A stretch of 64,000 bases of DNA from Holophagales bacterium. GTDB lineage: Bacteria; Acidobacteriota; Thermoanaerobaculia; Multivoradales; Multivoraceae. This document shows positions 40,119 through 48,627 of this stretch, piece by piece. The stretch lies in assembly GCA_009845425.1 (NCBI GenBank), contig VXZQ01000012.1, positions 1-64,000 of the forward strand, given 5' to 3'. Under the pieces are notes generated by a model. That model ran no database searches. It had not been told where the DNA came from and saw nothing but the letters and a program-made list of their open reading frames with translations. The translations under genes were made by a program, and so were the position numbers. Every line of letters begins with the position of its first letter. Position 1 is the stretch's first letter.

Positions 40119-42887
40119 CTATCCCTCCACCGGGCTTCCGTCCGCGTCGAGGAACCGTATCTCGCCAAGCCCCAGCGCCCGGATCTTGTCCTCGATCCGG
40201 ACGCGGTCGCCGACGACGATCCAGACCAGGCTGTCCGGCTGCAGGACACGGTCGGCCTCGCCGCTGACGTCGGAAAGACCGATGCCACGCACGTTGTCGG
40301 CGAAGGTGTCCCAGTAGTCGTCCGGCAGGTGGAAGCGGGTCATCTCGATGAGGCTCGCCATCACCGCGCCGTTCGTTTCCCAGCGCCCGGGCAGGGTCAG
40401 CGTGTTCTGGTCCGTCACCTTGGCCAGCTCGTCCGCTGTCGGGGGTTTGCTGCCGCCGCTCCGGATGCCCCGAACCTCCTTGTCGATCTCGGCCATCGAC
40501 TCGGCTGTCCGGTCGGTCTGGACCGGCGCGAACGCGTAGTACGGTCGCTGGCCCGCGGCGTCGAGGAGGATCGCCCGGGCGCCATACGACCAGCCCTTGT
40601 CCTCGCGCAGGTTCAGGTTGATCCGCGAGGTGAAGCCGCCGCCGATGATGTCGTTCATCGCCTCGATCTGGAGGTTCCGGGGATCGCCCTTCGGCGGCGC
40701 AAGCTGGCCGGCGAAGATGATCGACTGCGCGGAGTCGGGCCGGTCGATCAGGTAGACGACCGTCTCGGGTTGGGGCGCGACGTCCGCCAGATTCTTGGCG
40801 GGCACGTCTCCCGCTTCCCAGCTCGCGAAGCGGGACTCGATCCCCGGTAGCAGGTCATCCATCGTGATGTCGCCGACGACGATCAGGGTCGCGTTGTTCG
40901 GCTTGAACCAGGTGTCGTGGAACGCGCGCAGGGCGTCGACATCGAGTGCGCCCACCGACTCCTCGGTGCCCGAGCCGGTCAGCGGATTGCTGTACGCGTG
41001 ACCCTCGCCGTAGAGAATGCGGGGCAGAACGCGCTGGGCCATCGACACGGGCTGCACCTTCTCGCGGCCGATGCCAGCCAACTGCTGTTGCTGCTGGCGC
41101 TCGAACTCGTCCTCCGGGAAGGAGGGGTTCAGGATGACGTCGGCGAACAGGTCGAGGGATTCGTCGAGATTCTCCGCGAGCGCGCTCATCGATACGGTCG
41201 ACACGTCGAGGTTCGAACCCGCTCCGAGGTTGGCGCCGAGGCTGTCGAGCGTGTCCGAGATCTCGAGTGCGTCTCTGGACGTAGTGCCTTCGTCGAGCAT
41301 CCCCATCGCCATCCGCGCGGTGCCCGGCAGGGCGAACTGGTCCGAGGCGTAGCCGGCGTCGAGGAGCATGGTCAGGTTGACCACCGGCACCGCGTCGCGC
41401 CGGGCAAGGATGAGGCTCAGTCCGTTGTCGAGTTCCGCGGTTTCGCGAGCCGGGAACGAAGCCGAGGGGAACTCGGCGACCTCGGGCGGACCGGACGAAC
41501 GGTCGACCGTGCTGTTACTCGTCGTGTAGGTGGCGAAGGGCCTCACCTCGACGGTGAGGACACCATCGTCCAGCCACTCGACGGCGGCGCCGTGGACGTC
41601 GGCGACGGTGGCCGCCAGGAGGTTCGCCTGGGTCGTCTTGTGGCCATCGGGGCTGCCGAGGTAGACCTCGCTGGCCGCCAGCACGTCGGACTTGCCGCCG
41701 AAGCCGCCGATCCGTTCGACGCCGCGAATGAAGCTGGCCCGCGTGCTGGCCTGCGCCCGCGCCAGTTCGGCCTCGGTCGGTCCCGAGACGAGGAAGGCCT
41801 CGAGTTCCTCGTCGAGGACGGCCTCGACCTCGGCGAGGTCCTGGCCGGGCGTGGCGGTCGCGATGACGAGGAACAGGCTGCCGAACTGGCGGGTCATGAC
41901 GAAGGCGCTGACGTCGGTGGCGATCTGATCGTCGTAGACGAGCCGCTTGTAGAGGCGGGAACTCTTGCCGGCGGCCAGGACGTCGCTGGCCAGGGAGAGG
42001 TGATCGACCGACTTGTCCTTGACCGTGGCGACGTTCCAGGCCTTGTAGACCCGGGCCTGGGGTACGCGGTCCTGGAGGACGATCCGGCTCGGCTCGCTGC
42101 GGCGGGCGAGAGAAACGTCGGGCTTGATCAGCGGCGGCCCGGACGGGATGTGGCCGAAGTACTTCTCGACCCGGGCCTTCACGTCCTCGGCCTCGACGTC
42201 GCCGGCGACGACGAGAACGGCGTTGGCGGCGCCGTACCAGGTGTCGAACCACTCGTGGACATCGGCCAGAGAGGCGGCGTTCAGGTCCTCCATCGAGCCG
42301 ATCGTCGAGTGGTCGTAGGGGTGGCCGTCGGGGTAGGTGTTCTCGAAGATGGTCAGGAAGACCTTGCCGTAGGGCTGGTTCTCGCCCTGGCGCTTCTCGT
42401 TCTGGACCACGCCGCGCTGCTCGTCGAGCCGGGCCTGGTCGACCGCCGCCCGCATGTGGCCCATGCGGTCGGACTCCATCCACAGCGCCATGTCGAGCGC
42501 GGTCGTCGGCACGACCTGGAAGTAGTTCGTCCGGTCCTGGTTCGTCGTCCCGTTCATGCCGGTCGCTCCGACGCGGTCGAAGGGCTTGAAGTAGTCGTCG
42601 TTGAAGTGCTCGCTGCCGTTGAACATCAGGTGCTCGAACAGGTGCGCGAAGCCGGTCTTGCCGATCTTCTCGTCGCCGGCGCCGACGTCGTACCAGACGT
42701 TGACGGCGACGATCGGCGCCTTGTGGTCCTCGTGGACGATGAGGCGCAAGCCGTTGTCCAGCACGTACTTCGTGTTGGGGATGTCGACGATGTCGGCCGG
42801 CGGGTTTCCGGTGTCGGCCGACTCACCGCAGGCCGTGGCGAGGATCAGGAGGAAGAGAGCAGAGGTGGCGCCGAGCAGTCGCTTCAC
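40119..42887 (-). CDS. M16 family zinc metallopeptidase, tandem-domain lipoprotein
   Basis: A 922-residue protease built from two M16 units. It has a lipoprotein signal (LFLLILATAC). The N-terminal unit has the inverted zinc motif in FAHLFEHLMFNGSEHF (HLFEH, near residue 81) and the downstream metal-ligand glutamate in VVQNEKRQ. The second half is a catalytically silent M16 repeat that closes the chamber. Such enzymes degrade peptides in the periplasm. The GTG start has a good AAGGAG site. It lies 40 bp downstream of the gamma-glutamyltransferase-like gene, suggesting shared peptide scavenging. Confidence 0.92.
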   Translation of the reverse strand: MKRLLGATSALFLLILATACGESADTGNPPADIVDIPNTKYVLDNGLRLIVHEDHKAPIVAVNVWYDVGAGDEKIGKTGFAHLFEHLMFNGSEHFNDDYFKPFDRVGATGMNGTTNQDRTNYFQVVPTTALDMALWMESDRMGHMRAAVDQARLDEQRGVVQNEKRQGENQPYGKVFLTIFENTYPDGHPYDHSTIGSMEDLNAASLADVHEWFDTWYGAANAVLVVAGDVEAEDVKARVEKYFGHIPSGPPLIKPDVSLARRSEPSRIVLQDRVPQARVYKAWNVATVKDKSVDHLSLASDVLAAGKSSRLYKRLVYDDQIATDVSAFVMTRQFGSLFLVIATATPGQDLAEVEAVLDEELEAFLVSGPTEAELARAQASTRASFIRGVERIGGFGGKSDVLAASEVYLGSPDGHKTTQANLLAATVADVHGAAVEWLDDGVLTVEVRPFATYTTSNSTVDRSSGPPEVAEFPSASFPARETAELDNGLSLILARRDAVPVVNLTMLLDAGYASDQFALPGTARMAMGMLDEGTTSRDALEISDTLDSLGANLGAGSNLDVSTVSMSALAENLDESLDLFADVILNPSFPEDEFERQQQQQLAGIGREKVQPVSMAQRVLPRILYGEGHAYSNPLTGSGTEESVGALDVDALRAFHDTWFKPNNATLIVVGDITMDDLLPGIESRFASWEAGDVPAKNLADVAPQPETVVYLIDRPDSAQSIIFAGQLAPPKGDPRNLQIEAMNDIIGGGFTSRINLNLREDKGWSYGARAILLDAAGQRPYYAFAPVQTDRTAESMAEIDKEVRGIRSGGSKPPTADELAKVTDQNTLTLPGRWETNGAVMASLIEMTRFHLPDDYWDTFADNVRGIGLSDVSGEADRVLQPDSLVWIVVGDRVRIEDKIRALGLGEIRFLDADGSPVEG

Positions 42888-42927
42888 GGGCGGTCTCCTT
42901 GAGTCAAGAGGGGCGGTTGATCCTTGG

Positions 42928-44835
42928 TCACCAGGCGATGCCGTAGTCCTCGCCGTAATCGCTGGCGCCGCCCCACATCGTGCCGTTCTCGCGGTCGAAC
43001 CAGATCGCGGTGATCGGTCCGGAAGTGCGGTCCAGCGCGCGAACGCGGTAGCCCATGCGGCGGAGTTCAGCCCGCACCCAGGGCGGCACGTCGCGGCGGA
43101 GGTCGAGGTCTCCGGGCCGCGATTCGTGGGCGCCGAAGGAACTCTGCATCTGGTGACTGGTGATGTTCGCCGCTTCGGCGGCTTCCTGGACGTTCATGCC
43201 GAACTCGACGACATTCAGGAAGAACTGGAGCAGGTTCTGGTCCTGGGTGTCGCCGCCCTGGACGGCGAACGAGAGGTAGGGCTGGCCATCCTTGAGCGCC
43301 ATCCCGGGCGTCAGCGTGGCGCGGGGCCGCTTGCCCGGTTCGGGCAGGTTGTACGGGTTGAGCCCCGGGTCGAGCACGAAGCTCTGCATCCGCTGGCTCA
43401 TGCCGATGCCGGTGCGGCCGGCGATCACGGCGGGGATCCAGGCCCCGCTGGGGGTCACCGAAACGACCCAGCCCTCGGCGTCGGCGGCCTGAATCGAGGT
43501 CGTCCCGGCGGTGAAGCCCTCCTCATAGGTCATCCGTGGCAAGGGCTGTCGGCCGGCCGACGCCTGCTGGAAGCCCTGTTCGCCTTCCGCGTCCGCCGCC
43601 GGCGGGATCGGCGTCCACTGCTCGAGCAGGTCGAGGAAGGGGTTGTCGCCGTCCTGGAAGGCGTACGGATCGCCGGGGCGGGTGTTCTCGTCATTCCGTT
43701 CCCAGTCGATCGACTCGTAGCGCGCGCGGGCGTAGCTCTTCGACAGCAGGCCCTCGAGCGGTTCCGCGGGCGGGTAGTAGGGATCGCCGTAGTAGAAGTC
43801 GCGGTCGGCGAAGGCCAGGTTCATCGCCTGGTAGAGCGCGTGGATGTAGCGCGCCGAGTTGTAGCCCATCGCCTTCAGGTCGGCGTTCTCGAGAATGTTC
43901 AGCGCCTGGAGCATTACCGGGCCCTGCACCCACGACGTCAGTTTGTAGACGTCGACGCCGCGGTAGTTCGTGCGCACCGGTTCCTCGATGTGGACCTGCC
44001 AGCGGTCGAGGTCGGCCATCGTGTGGAGACCGCCCAGTTCGCGCGAGCCGCGGACGAACTCCTCTGCGATGTCGCCGCGGTAGAAGCGGTCGTAGGCCGC
44101 GGCCAGGGCTTGCTCGCGGGTCTTGCCCTGCTTGAGGGCGGCGGCTTCGGCGTCCACCAGCTTGCGCAGGGTGTCGAGCAGGTCCGGCTGGCGGAAGATC
44201 TCGCCGGCGCTCGGCGCCGCACGCTCCTCCCCCAGGTGGGGCAGGAAGACCCGCGCCGAGTCGGGCCACTGCTGCAGCATCTCCTTGCGCCGCTCCATGT
44301 TGTCGGCCTGGGCCCGCTCGATCGGATAGCCGTCGGCCATCTGAATGGACGGTTCGAGCACGTCGGCCAGACTCATCGTGCCGTAGTGAGAGAGCATCAC
44401 GATCAAGCCACCCGGGGTGCCGGGCGTCACTGCCGCCAGCGGTCCGTACTCAGGCGGATAGACGAACTGCCGCTCGCGGAAGAAGTCGACCGTGGCGCCT
44501 GTAGGGGCCACCCCGAGGGCGTTGATTCCAATGACTTCGCGGGTGCGCGGATCGAAGATCAGGGCCTGGGTTTCGCCGCCCCAGCCGAGCGTGTCCCACA
44601 TCGTCGAGGTAGCCGCGAGCATGGCGCACGTCGCGTCCACGGCGTTGCCGCCGCGGGCGAAGATCAGGGCGCCGGCTGTGGCCGCCAGCGGTTTGCCGGT
44701 CACCGCCACCCAGTGGCGCCCGTGCAGCACGGGCTTGACGGTGCGCTGGGCGAAGACCGGAGCGGCGGCGGTGACGGCGGCGACGGCGAGCGTCAGAGAG
44801 CGAACGCGGAAACCAGGGGCCGGCGTGTGGATCAT
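42928..44835 (-). CDS. Gamma-glutamyltransferase family protein, secreted
   Basis: A 635-residue Ntn hydrolase of the GGT family, which hydrolyses or transfers gamma-glutamyl groups (glutathione and relatives), or in other branches acylates antibiotics. The signal peptide ends near VFAQ. The conserved N-terminal start is VAVTGKPLAATAGALIFARGGNAVDA. The autoprocessing threonine lies in AGTTSIQAADAEGWVVSVTPS, the known T-T-S context. The C-terminal tail DRENGTMWGGASDYGEDY replaces the usual DPR-x-DG. Length is above the ~580 norm because of an insert around residues 385-440. It probably forms an operon with the M16 peptidase. Confidence 0.9.
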   Translation of the reverse strand: MIHTPAPGFRVRSLTLAVAAVTAAAPVFAQRTVKPVLHGRHWVAVTGKPLAATAGALIFARGGNAVDATCAMLAATSTMWDTLGWGGETQALIFDPRTREVIGINALGVAPTGATVDFFRERQFVYPPEYGPLAAVTPGTPGGLIVMLSHYGTMSLADVLEPSIQMADGYPIERAQADNMERRKEMLQQWPDSARVFLPHLGEERAAPSAGEIFRQPDLLDTLRKLVDAEAAALKQGKTREQALAAAYDRFYRGDIAEEFVRGSRELGGLHTMADLDRWQVHIEEPVRTNYRGVDVYKLTSWVQGPVMLQALNILENADLKAMGYNSARYIHALYQAMNLAFADRDFYYGDPYYPPAEPLEGLLSKSYARARYESIDWERNDENTRPGDPYAFQDGDNPFLDLLEQWTPIPPAADAEGEQGFQQASAGRQPLPRMTYEEGFTAGTTSIQAADAEGWVVSVTPSGAWIPAVIAGRTGIGMSQRMQSFVLDPGLNPYNLPEPGKRPRATLTPGMALKDGQPYLSFAVQGGDTQDQNLLQFFLNVVEFGMNVQEAAEAANITSHQMQSSFGAHESRPGDLDLRRDVPPWVRAELRRMGYRVRALDRTSGPITAIWFDRENGTMWGGASDYGEDYGIAW

Positions 44836-44843
44836 CGTGGCAG

Positions 44844-44849
44844 CTTATC
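44844..44849 (-). promoter_or_regulatory. Possible -10 box (GATAAG) of the GGT gene
   Basis: GATAAG on the minus strand ends 9 nt before the ATG at 44835, the spacing seen at other candidate leaderless starts, but it is a weaker consensus match (four of six). Confidence 0.25.
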
Positions 44850-44948
44850 GCCGGCGCGCGCCGGATCCCGCTGCGTGGCGGTCGGGAGGCGGGTGCCGCC
44901 GCTGATAGCCTGCCGGTTTCTCACCCGAAGCCACGAGGACTCCGCTCC

Positions 44949-46052
44949 ATGAAAGCAGCCGTTTTCCACGAAGTCGGGCAACCGCTCGAGATCACCGACG
45001 TCGCGATCAGCAAGCCGGGACCGCACGAGATCCTCGTCCGGAGTTCGGTGGTCGGGGTCTGCCACAGCGACCTGCACTTCGTGGACGGGCTGTGGCCGAT
45101 TCGCACACCGGCGATCCTCGGCCACGAAGCGTCCGGGATCGTCGAGGAGGTGGGTTCCGAGGTGCGCTACGTCGAGCCGGGCGACCATGTGATCACCTGT
45201 CTCTCCGTGTTCTGCGGCTACTGCGAGTACTGCATGAGCGGCGAGCCGGCGCTCTGCGACAAGCGCGCTACGCGACGGCCGAGAACGGAGGAACCGCGGC
45301 TGGCGTTGCCGGCGAGCAACGGCGGCGGCCCGCGCCCTATCTCTCAGTTCGCCGATCTGGCCTCGTTCGCGGAGCAGATGCTGGTGCATGAGAACGCGGT
45401 GGTGAAGATCAGGAAGGACATGCCGCTCGACCGGGCGGCGGTCATCGGCTGCGCCGTGATCACCGGCGTGGGCGCGGCGTTCCGGACCGCGGCGGTGGAG
45501 CCCGGGTCGACGGTCGCGGTCATCGGCTGCGGCGGCATCGGCCTGTCGACGATCAACGGCGCGGACCTGGCCGGGGCCTCGCGCATCATCGCCATCGACC
45601 GCGTGGCGTCGAAGCTCGATCTTGCCAGGGCGTTCGGCGCCACCGACACGATCGACGCATCGGACGGCGACACGGTGAAGCAGGTGCTGGATCTCACCGA
45701 CGGCGGCGTCCACTACGCCTTCGAGGCGATCGGGCTCAAGGCCACGGCGGAGCAGGCGTGGGCGATGCTGCGGCCGGGCGGTACGGCCACCGTCATCGGC
45801 ATGGTGCCGATGGGCCAGAAGGTCGAGATCCCGGGCCACGAGTTGCTGCAGTCCAAGTGTCTGCAGGGCTGCACGATGGGATCGAACCGATTCCGCGTCG
45901 ACATGCCGCGCCTGGTCGAGTTTTACCTGGGCGGCCGGCTGAAGCTCGATGAGCTGATCTCGGACCGGATCGAGTTCTCGCAGATCAACGAGGCCCTGCA
46001 GAACCTGAAGACCGGCGAGGTCGCGCGCCAGGTCATCGTGTTCGATGAATAG
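44949..46052 (+). CDS. Zinc-dependent alcohol dehydrogenase (class III-like)
   Basis: A 367-residue NAD(P)- or NDMA-type medium-chain alcohol dehydrogenase. It has the catalytic zinc Cys and His (GVCHSDLHF, near 38; GHEASGIVEEVGS, near 61), the structural zinc cluster CGYCEYCMSGEPALC and the Rossmann motif VIGCGGIGLS near 196. The C-terminal segment NEALQNLKTGEVARQVI is typical. Overall it resembles the Rxyl/NDMA-type group within the zinc ADH family; substrate not deducible. ATG with AGGA upstream; a TAGCCT box at 44906-44911. Its stop overlaps the next gene by 8 bases. Confidence 0.92.
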   Translation: MKAAVFHEVGQPLEITDVAISKPGPHEILVRSSVVGVCHSDLHFVDGLWPIRTPAILGHEASGIVEEVGSEVRYVEPGDHVITCLSVFCGYCEYCMSGEPALCDKRATRRPRTEEPRLALPASNGGGPRPISQFADLASFAEQMLVHENAVVKIRKDMPLDRAAVIGCAVITGVGAAFRTAAVEPGSTVAVIGCGGIGLSTINGADLAGASRIIAIDRVASKLDLARAFGATDTIDASDGDTVKQVLDLTDGGVHYAFEAIGLKATAEQAWAMLRPGGTATVIGMVPMGQKVEIPGHELLQSKCLQGCTMGSNRFRVDMPRLVEFYLGGRLKLDELISDRIEFSQINEALQNLKTGEVARQVIVFDE

Positions 46053-47502
46053 GCGGATGCGCGCGGCCGCCGCTGCCTGCTGCGCCCTCGTTCTCCTTCC
46101 TCTCGCCCCGGCAGCCGGCGGCGGGGTGGTGGAGAAGGCGGGCCTGGAGGCTGCGGTGGCGGAGCGGGCCGAGTTGCTCTGGGACGCCGCGCGGAAGATC
46201 TGGGAGTGGGCCGAGCCGGGCTACCAGGAGACCAAGTCCTCGGCGCTGCTGGGCTCCCTGGTCGAAGAGGAGGGGTTCGAGGTCACGCGCGGGGTCGCTG
46301 GTATCCCGACCAGCTTCGTCGCTTCGTTCGGAGCCGGTCGTCCAGTGATCGCGATTCTGGCCGAGTTCGACGCCCTGCCGGGACTGTCGCAGGAGGCGGT
46401 TCCTACTCGTTCACCGCGCGAGGGACCGGACTGGGGCCACGCCTGCGGCCACCATCTGTTCGGCGCCGGTTCGCTCGGGGCCGCGCTTGCGGTTGCCGAT
46501 GGCATCCGCGGCGGCGCGATCGGGGGGACGGTACGGCTCTATGGCACGCCGGCGGAGGAGGGCGGCGGCGCCAAGGCCTTCATGGCCCGCGACGGACTGT
46601 TCGACGACGTGGACGCCGTCCTGCACTGGCACCCGGGCGACGGGAACTCCGCTGGCGACCCCACGAACCTGGCCCGGGTAGCGGCGAAGTTCCGCTATCG
46701 CGGTCGCAGCGCCCATGCCGCGGCGTCGCCCGAGGCAGGCAGATCCGCGCTCGACGCGGTGGCGATCCTGAACTACGGCGCCGAACTCCTCCGGGAGCAC
46801 ACTCCGGACCGCACGCGCATCCACCATGTGATCACCGCCGGCGGCGACGCACCGAACGTGGTGCCGGCGTTCGCCGAGGCGTACTACTACGTGCGCCATC
46901 CGGAAATGGACGTGGCGCGCTCGATCTACGACCGTCTGGTGCTCGTGGCCGAAGGCGCCGCCCATGCCACGGAGACGGAGCTCGAGATCGAGTTCCTGGG
47001 CGGCATCCATAACCTGCTGCCGAACGACACGCTGTCCAGGGTCTCGCTCGCCAACTTCAGGGCCCTCATCGACATCGGCTACACGAAAGCGGAGAAGGCA
47101 TGGGCCGTGAAGCTCCAGGAGTCGTTGCTCAAGCCGCGGCCCCTTGCCTCCGTCTCCGAACTCAGCGACGATACCGGCAAGACGACCCTCGGTTCGACCG
47201 ATGTCGGCGACGTCTCTTGGGTGGCGCCGACGACGGGCATTCGGACGGCGTGCTGGGTACCCGGCACGCCGGCCCATTCCTGGCAGGCGGTCGCCGCCGG
47301 CGGCACGACGATCGGCCGGCAGGGCATGCTGATGGCCGCCCGCGTTCTGGCCGCGACGGCCTGGGATCTGCTTGCCGATCCCTCGATCGTCGAGGCGGCG
47401 CGGGAAGAGCTCGACCGCCGGCTGGCCGACCGCCCGTACCGCGCCGCCCTCGAAGAGGGTCAGCAGCCGCCGCTCGACTATCGCAAAGCGCCCGAGCGCT
47501 AG
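46045..47502 (+). CDS. M20-family amidohydrolase (AbgB-like), exported
   Basis: A 485-residue metallo-amidohydrolase of the peptidase M20 family, closest in layout to the p-aminobenzoyl-glutamate hydrolase B subunit. The signal peptide is RAAAAACCALVLLPLAPAAGG. Metal ligands are in EFDALPGL and GHACGHHLFGAGSLG, with the general-base region GTPAEEGGGAKAFM. The dimerisation lid and RYRGRSAHAA-like segment KFRYRGRSAHAA are intact. It starts within the ADH gene (8-base overlap) and is co-transcribed. It shares a palindromic CTAG with the convergent downstream gene at their stop codons. Confidence 0.9.
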   Translation: MNRRMRAAAAACCALVLLPLAPAAGGGVVEKAGLEAAVAERAELLWDAARKIWEWAEPGYQETKSSALLGSLVEEEGFEVTRGVAGIPTSFVASFGAGRPVIAILAEFDALPGLSQEAVPTRSPREGPDWGHACGHHLFGAGSLGAALAVADGIRGGAIGGTVRLYGTPAEEGGGAKAFMARDGLFDDVDAVLHWHPGDGNSAGDPTNLARVAAKFRYRGRSAHAAASPEAGRSALDAVAILNYGAELLREHTPDRTRIHHVITAGGDAPNVVPAFAEAYYYVRHPEMDVARSIYDRLVLVAEGAAHATETELEIEFLGGIHNLLPNDTLSRVSLANFRALIDIGYTKAEKAWAVKLQESLLKPRPLASVSELSDDTGKTTLGSTDVGDVSWVAPTTGIRTACWVPGTPAHSWQAVAAGGTTIGRQGMLMAARVLAATAWDLLADPSIVEAAREELDRRLADRPYRAALEEGQQPPLDYRKAPER

Positions 47503-48587
47503 CTCGATCCGGTGCGGAACCGGATGCCTGCCTGCAGGCTGACGTCGACGGCGGAGCCGTACTTGAAGGTGTTGTTGGTGAGGCTGAAGTAGGCGGAGCG
47601 CTTGATCTGGCCGGGGGTGGGGTCGAGTCTTCGGGTCCAGCCGACGTCGATGAGGGTCGCGGTGACGCCGAGGATGGAGAGGTTGAGCTGGCGGAAGGGG
47701 CTCTGCTGGTGACGGAGCTGGAGGACGATCGAGGACCTGGGGCCGACAGGGCGTTCGCCGGCGATGGCGACGGTGATGATGTTCTGCGGCTCGAGCGTCA
47801 GCAGGTCGTGGCTGCCGAGGCGGGTGAAGCCGGCGTTGCCGTGGAGGTTCCAGCGCCGCCAGGGCCGGGATACCAGGTACTGGATCGCGGCGTCGACCGA
47901 GCCGGTGCCGTGAAAGCGGTCGTCGTCGGCGGTGGGGAGCTTGAGCTGGACCAGGACGGCCTGCCGCCACGTGGCGGATTCGGGCCCGAGGCCGGACTTG
48001 AGCGAGACGATCGTTTCCCCGACGCCGAGCCCTGCCTGCTCGACGCGCACGAACCGGAGTTGTTCCCCGTAGCCGCCGGGGCCGTCGCGGCGGAAGTAGA
48101 GGCCGTAGCCGTTCTCGAGGGTCTGGGGTCGCCCGGACTGGCGGAAGCCGAAGAAGTCGTGGAAACCCTCGATCAGCGGGTCGATGACGCCGCCGTCGGC
48201 GTTGACGAGGCTGGCCTTGAGCCCGAGTTCGAGCCGCCGTCCTACGCGCCTGCGCGCGTCGAGCGTCAGCCGGTGGACTTCCATGTCGGCGAAGTAGATT
48301 CCTTCGAAGCCGGGCCAGGGCGAGATGCCGTCGAGTTCTTCGACCGTGACCGGGCCACGGTAGCGGCGCGCCTCGATGACTTCGGAGACGGACGGCGACC
48401 GCAGCCAGAAGCTGGAGAGCCCCAGCGAGGTGGTGACCTGCCAGCGTCCGGTTTTGGGCCCGCCCGACGCCGGCGCCTCGATCGGCAGGCTCAGGAAACC
48501 CGAGCCGCTGCCCAGCCAGGCCTCAGCCACGGGCAGCGGACCGAACCGGTGTTCCTGGGCGCCGAGGGAAGACGCAGCCGCGAGCAC
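47499..48587 (-). CDS. Outer-membrane protein, DUF3187-like
   Basis: A protein of about 362 residues, rich in beta strands with alternating polarity, that resembles DUF3187 proteins, predicted outer-membrane proteins of unknown role. It opens FGPLPVAEAWLGSGSGFLSLP after a signal ending SSLGAQ. GTG at 48587 gives only a short signal without a basic n-region, while in-frame codons further upstream read NLLPRLTVLAAAASVL, an ideal signal peptide with no ATG, GTG or TTG before it. The true start may therefore be a non-standard codon (CTG). It follows the molybdenum hydroxylase large subunit gene closely on the same strand. Confidence 0.65.
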   Translation of the reverse strand: MLAAASSLGAQEHRFGPLPVAEAWLGSGSGFLSLPIEAPASGGPKTGRWQVTTSLGLSSFWLRSPSVSEVIEARRYRGPVTVEELDGISPWPGFEGIYFADMEVHRLTLDARRRVGRRLELGLKASLVNADGGVIDPLIEGFHDFFGFRQSGRPQTLENGYGLYFRRDGPGGYGEQLRFVRVEQAGLGVGETIVSLKSGLGPESATWRQAVLVQLKLPTADDDRFHGTGSVDAAIQYLVSRPWRRWNLHGNAGFTRLGSHDLLTLEPQNIITVAIAGERPVGPRSSIVLQLRHQQSPFRQLNLSILGVTATLIDVGWTRRLDPTPGQIKRSAYFSLTNNTFKYGSAVDVSLQAGIRFRTGSS

Positions 48588-48627
48588 GCTCGCCGCTGCC
48601 GCGAGGACGGTCAGGCGAGGCAGCAGG

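Noticed and set aside
40917..44952. Long plus-strand frames opposite the M16 peptidase and GGT genes
   Set aside because: Both real genes carry catalytic motifs on the minus strand; the antisense translations are compositional shadows.
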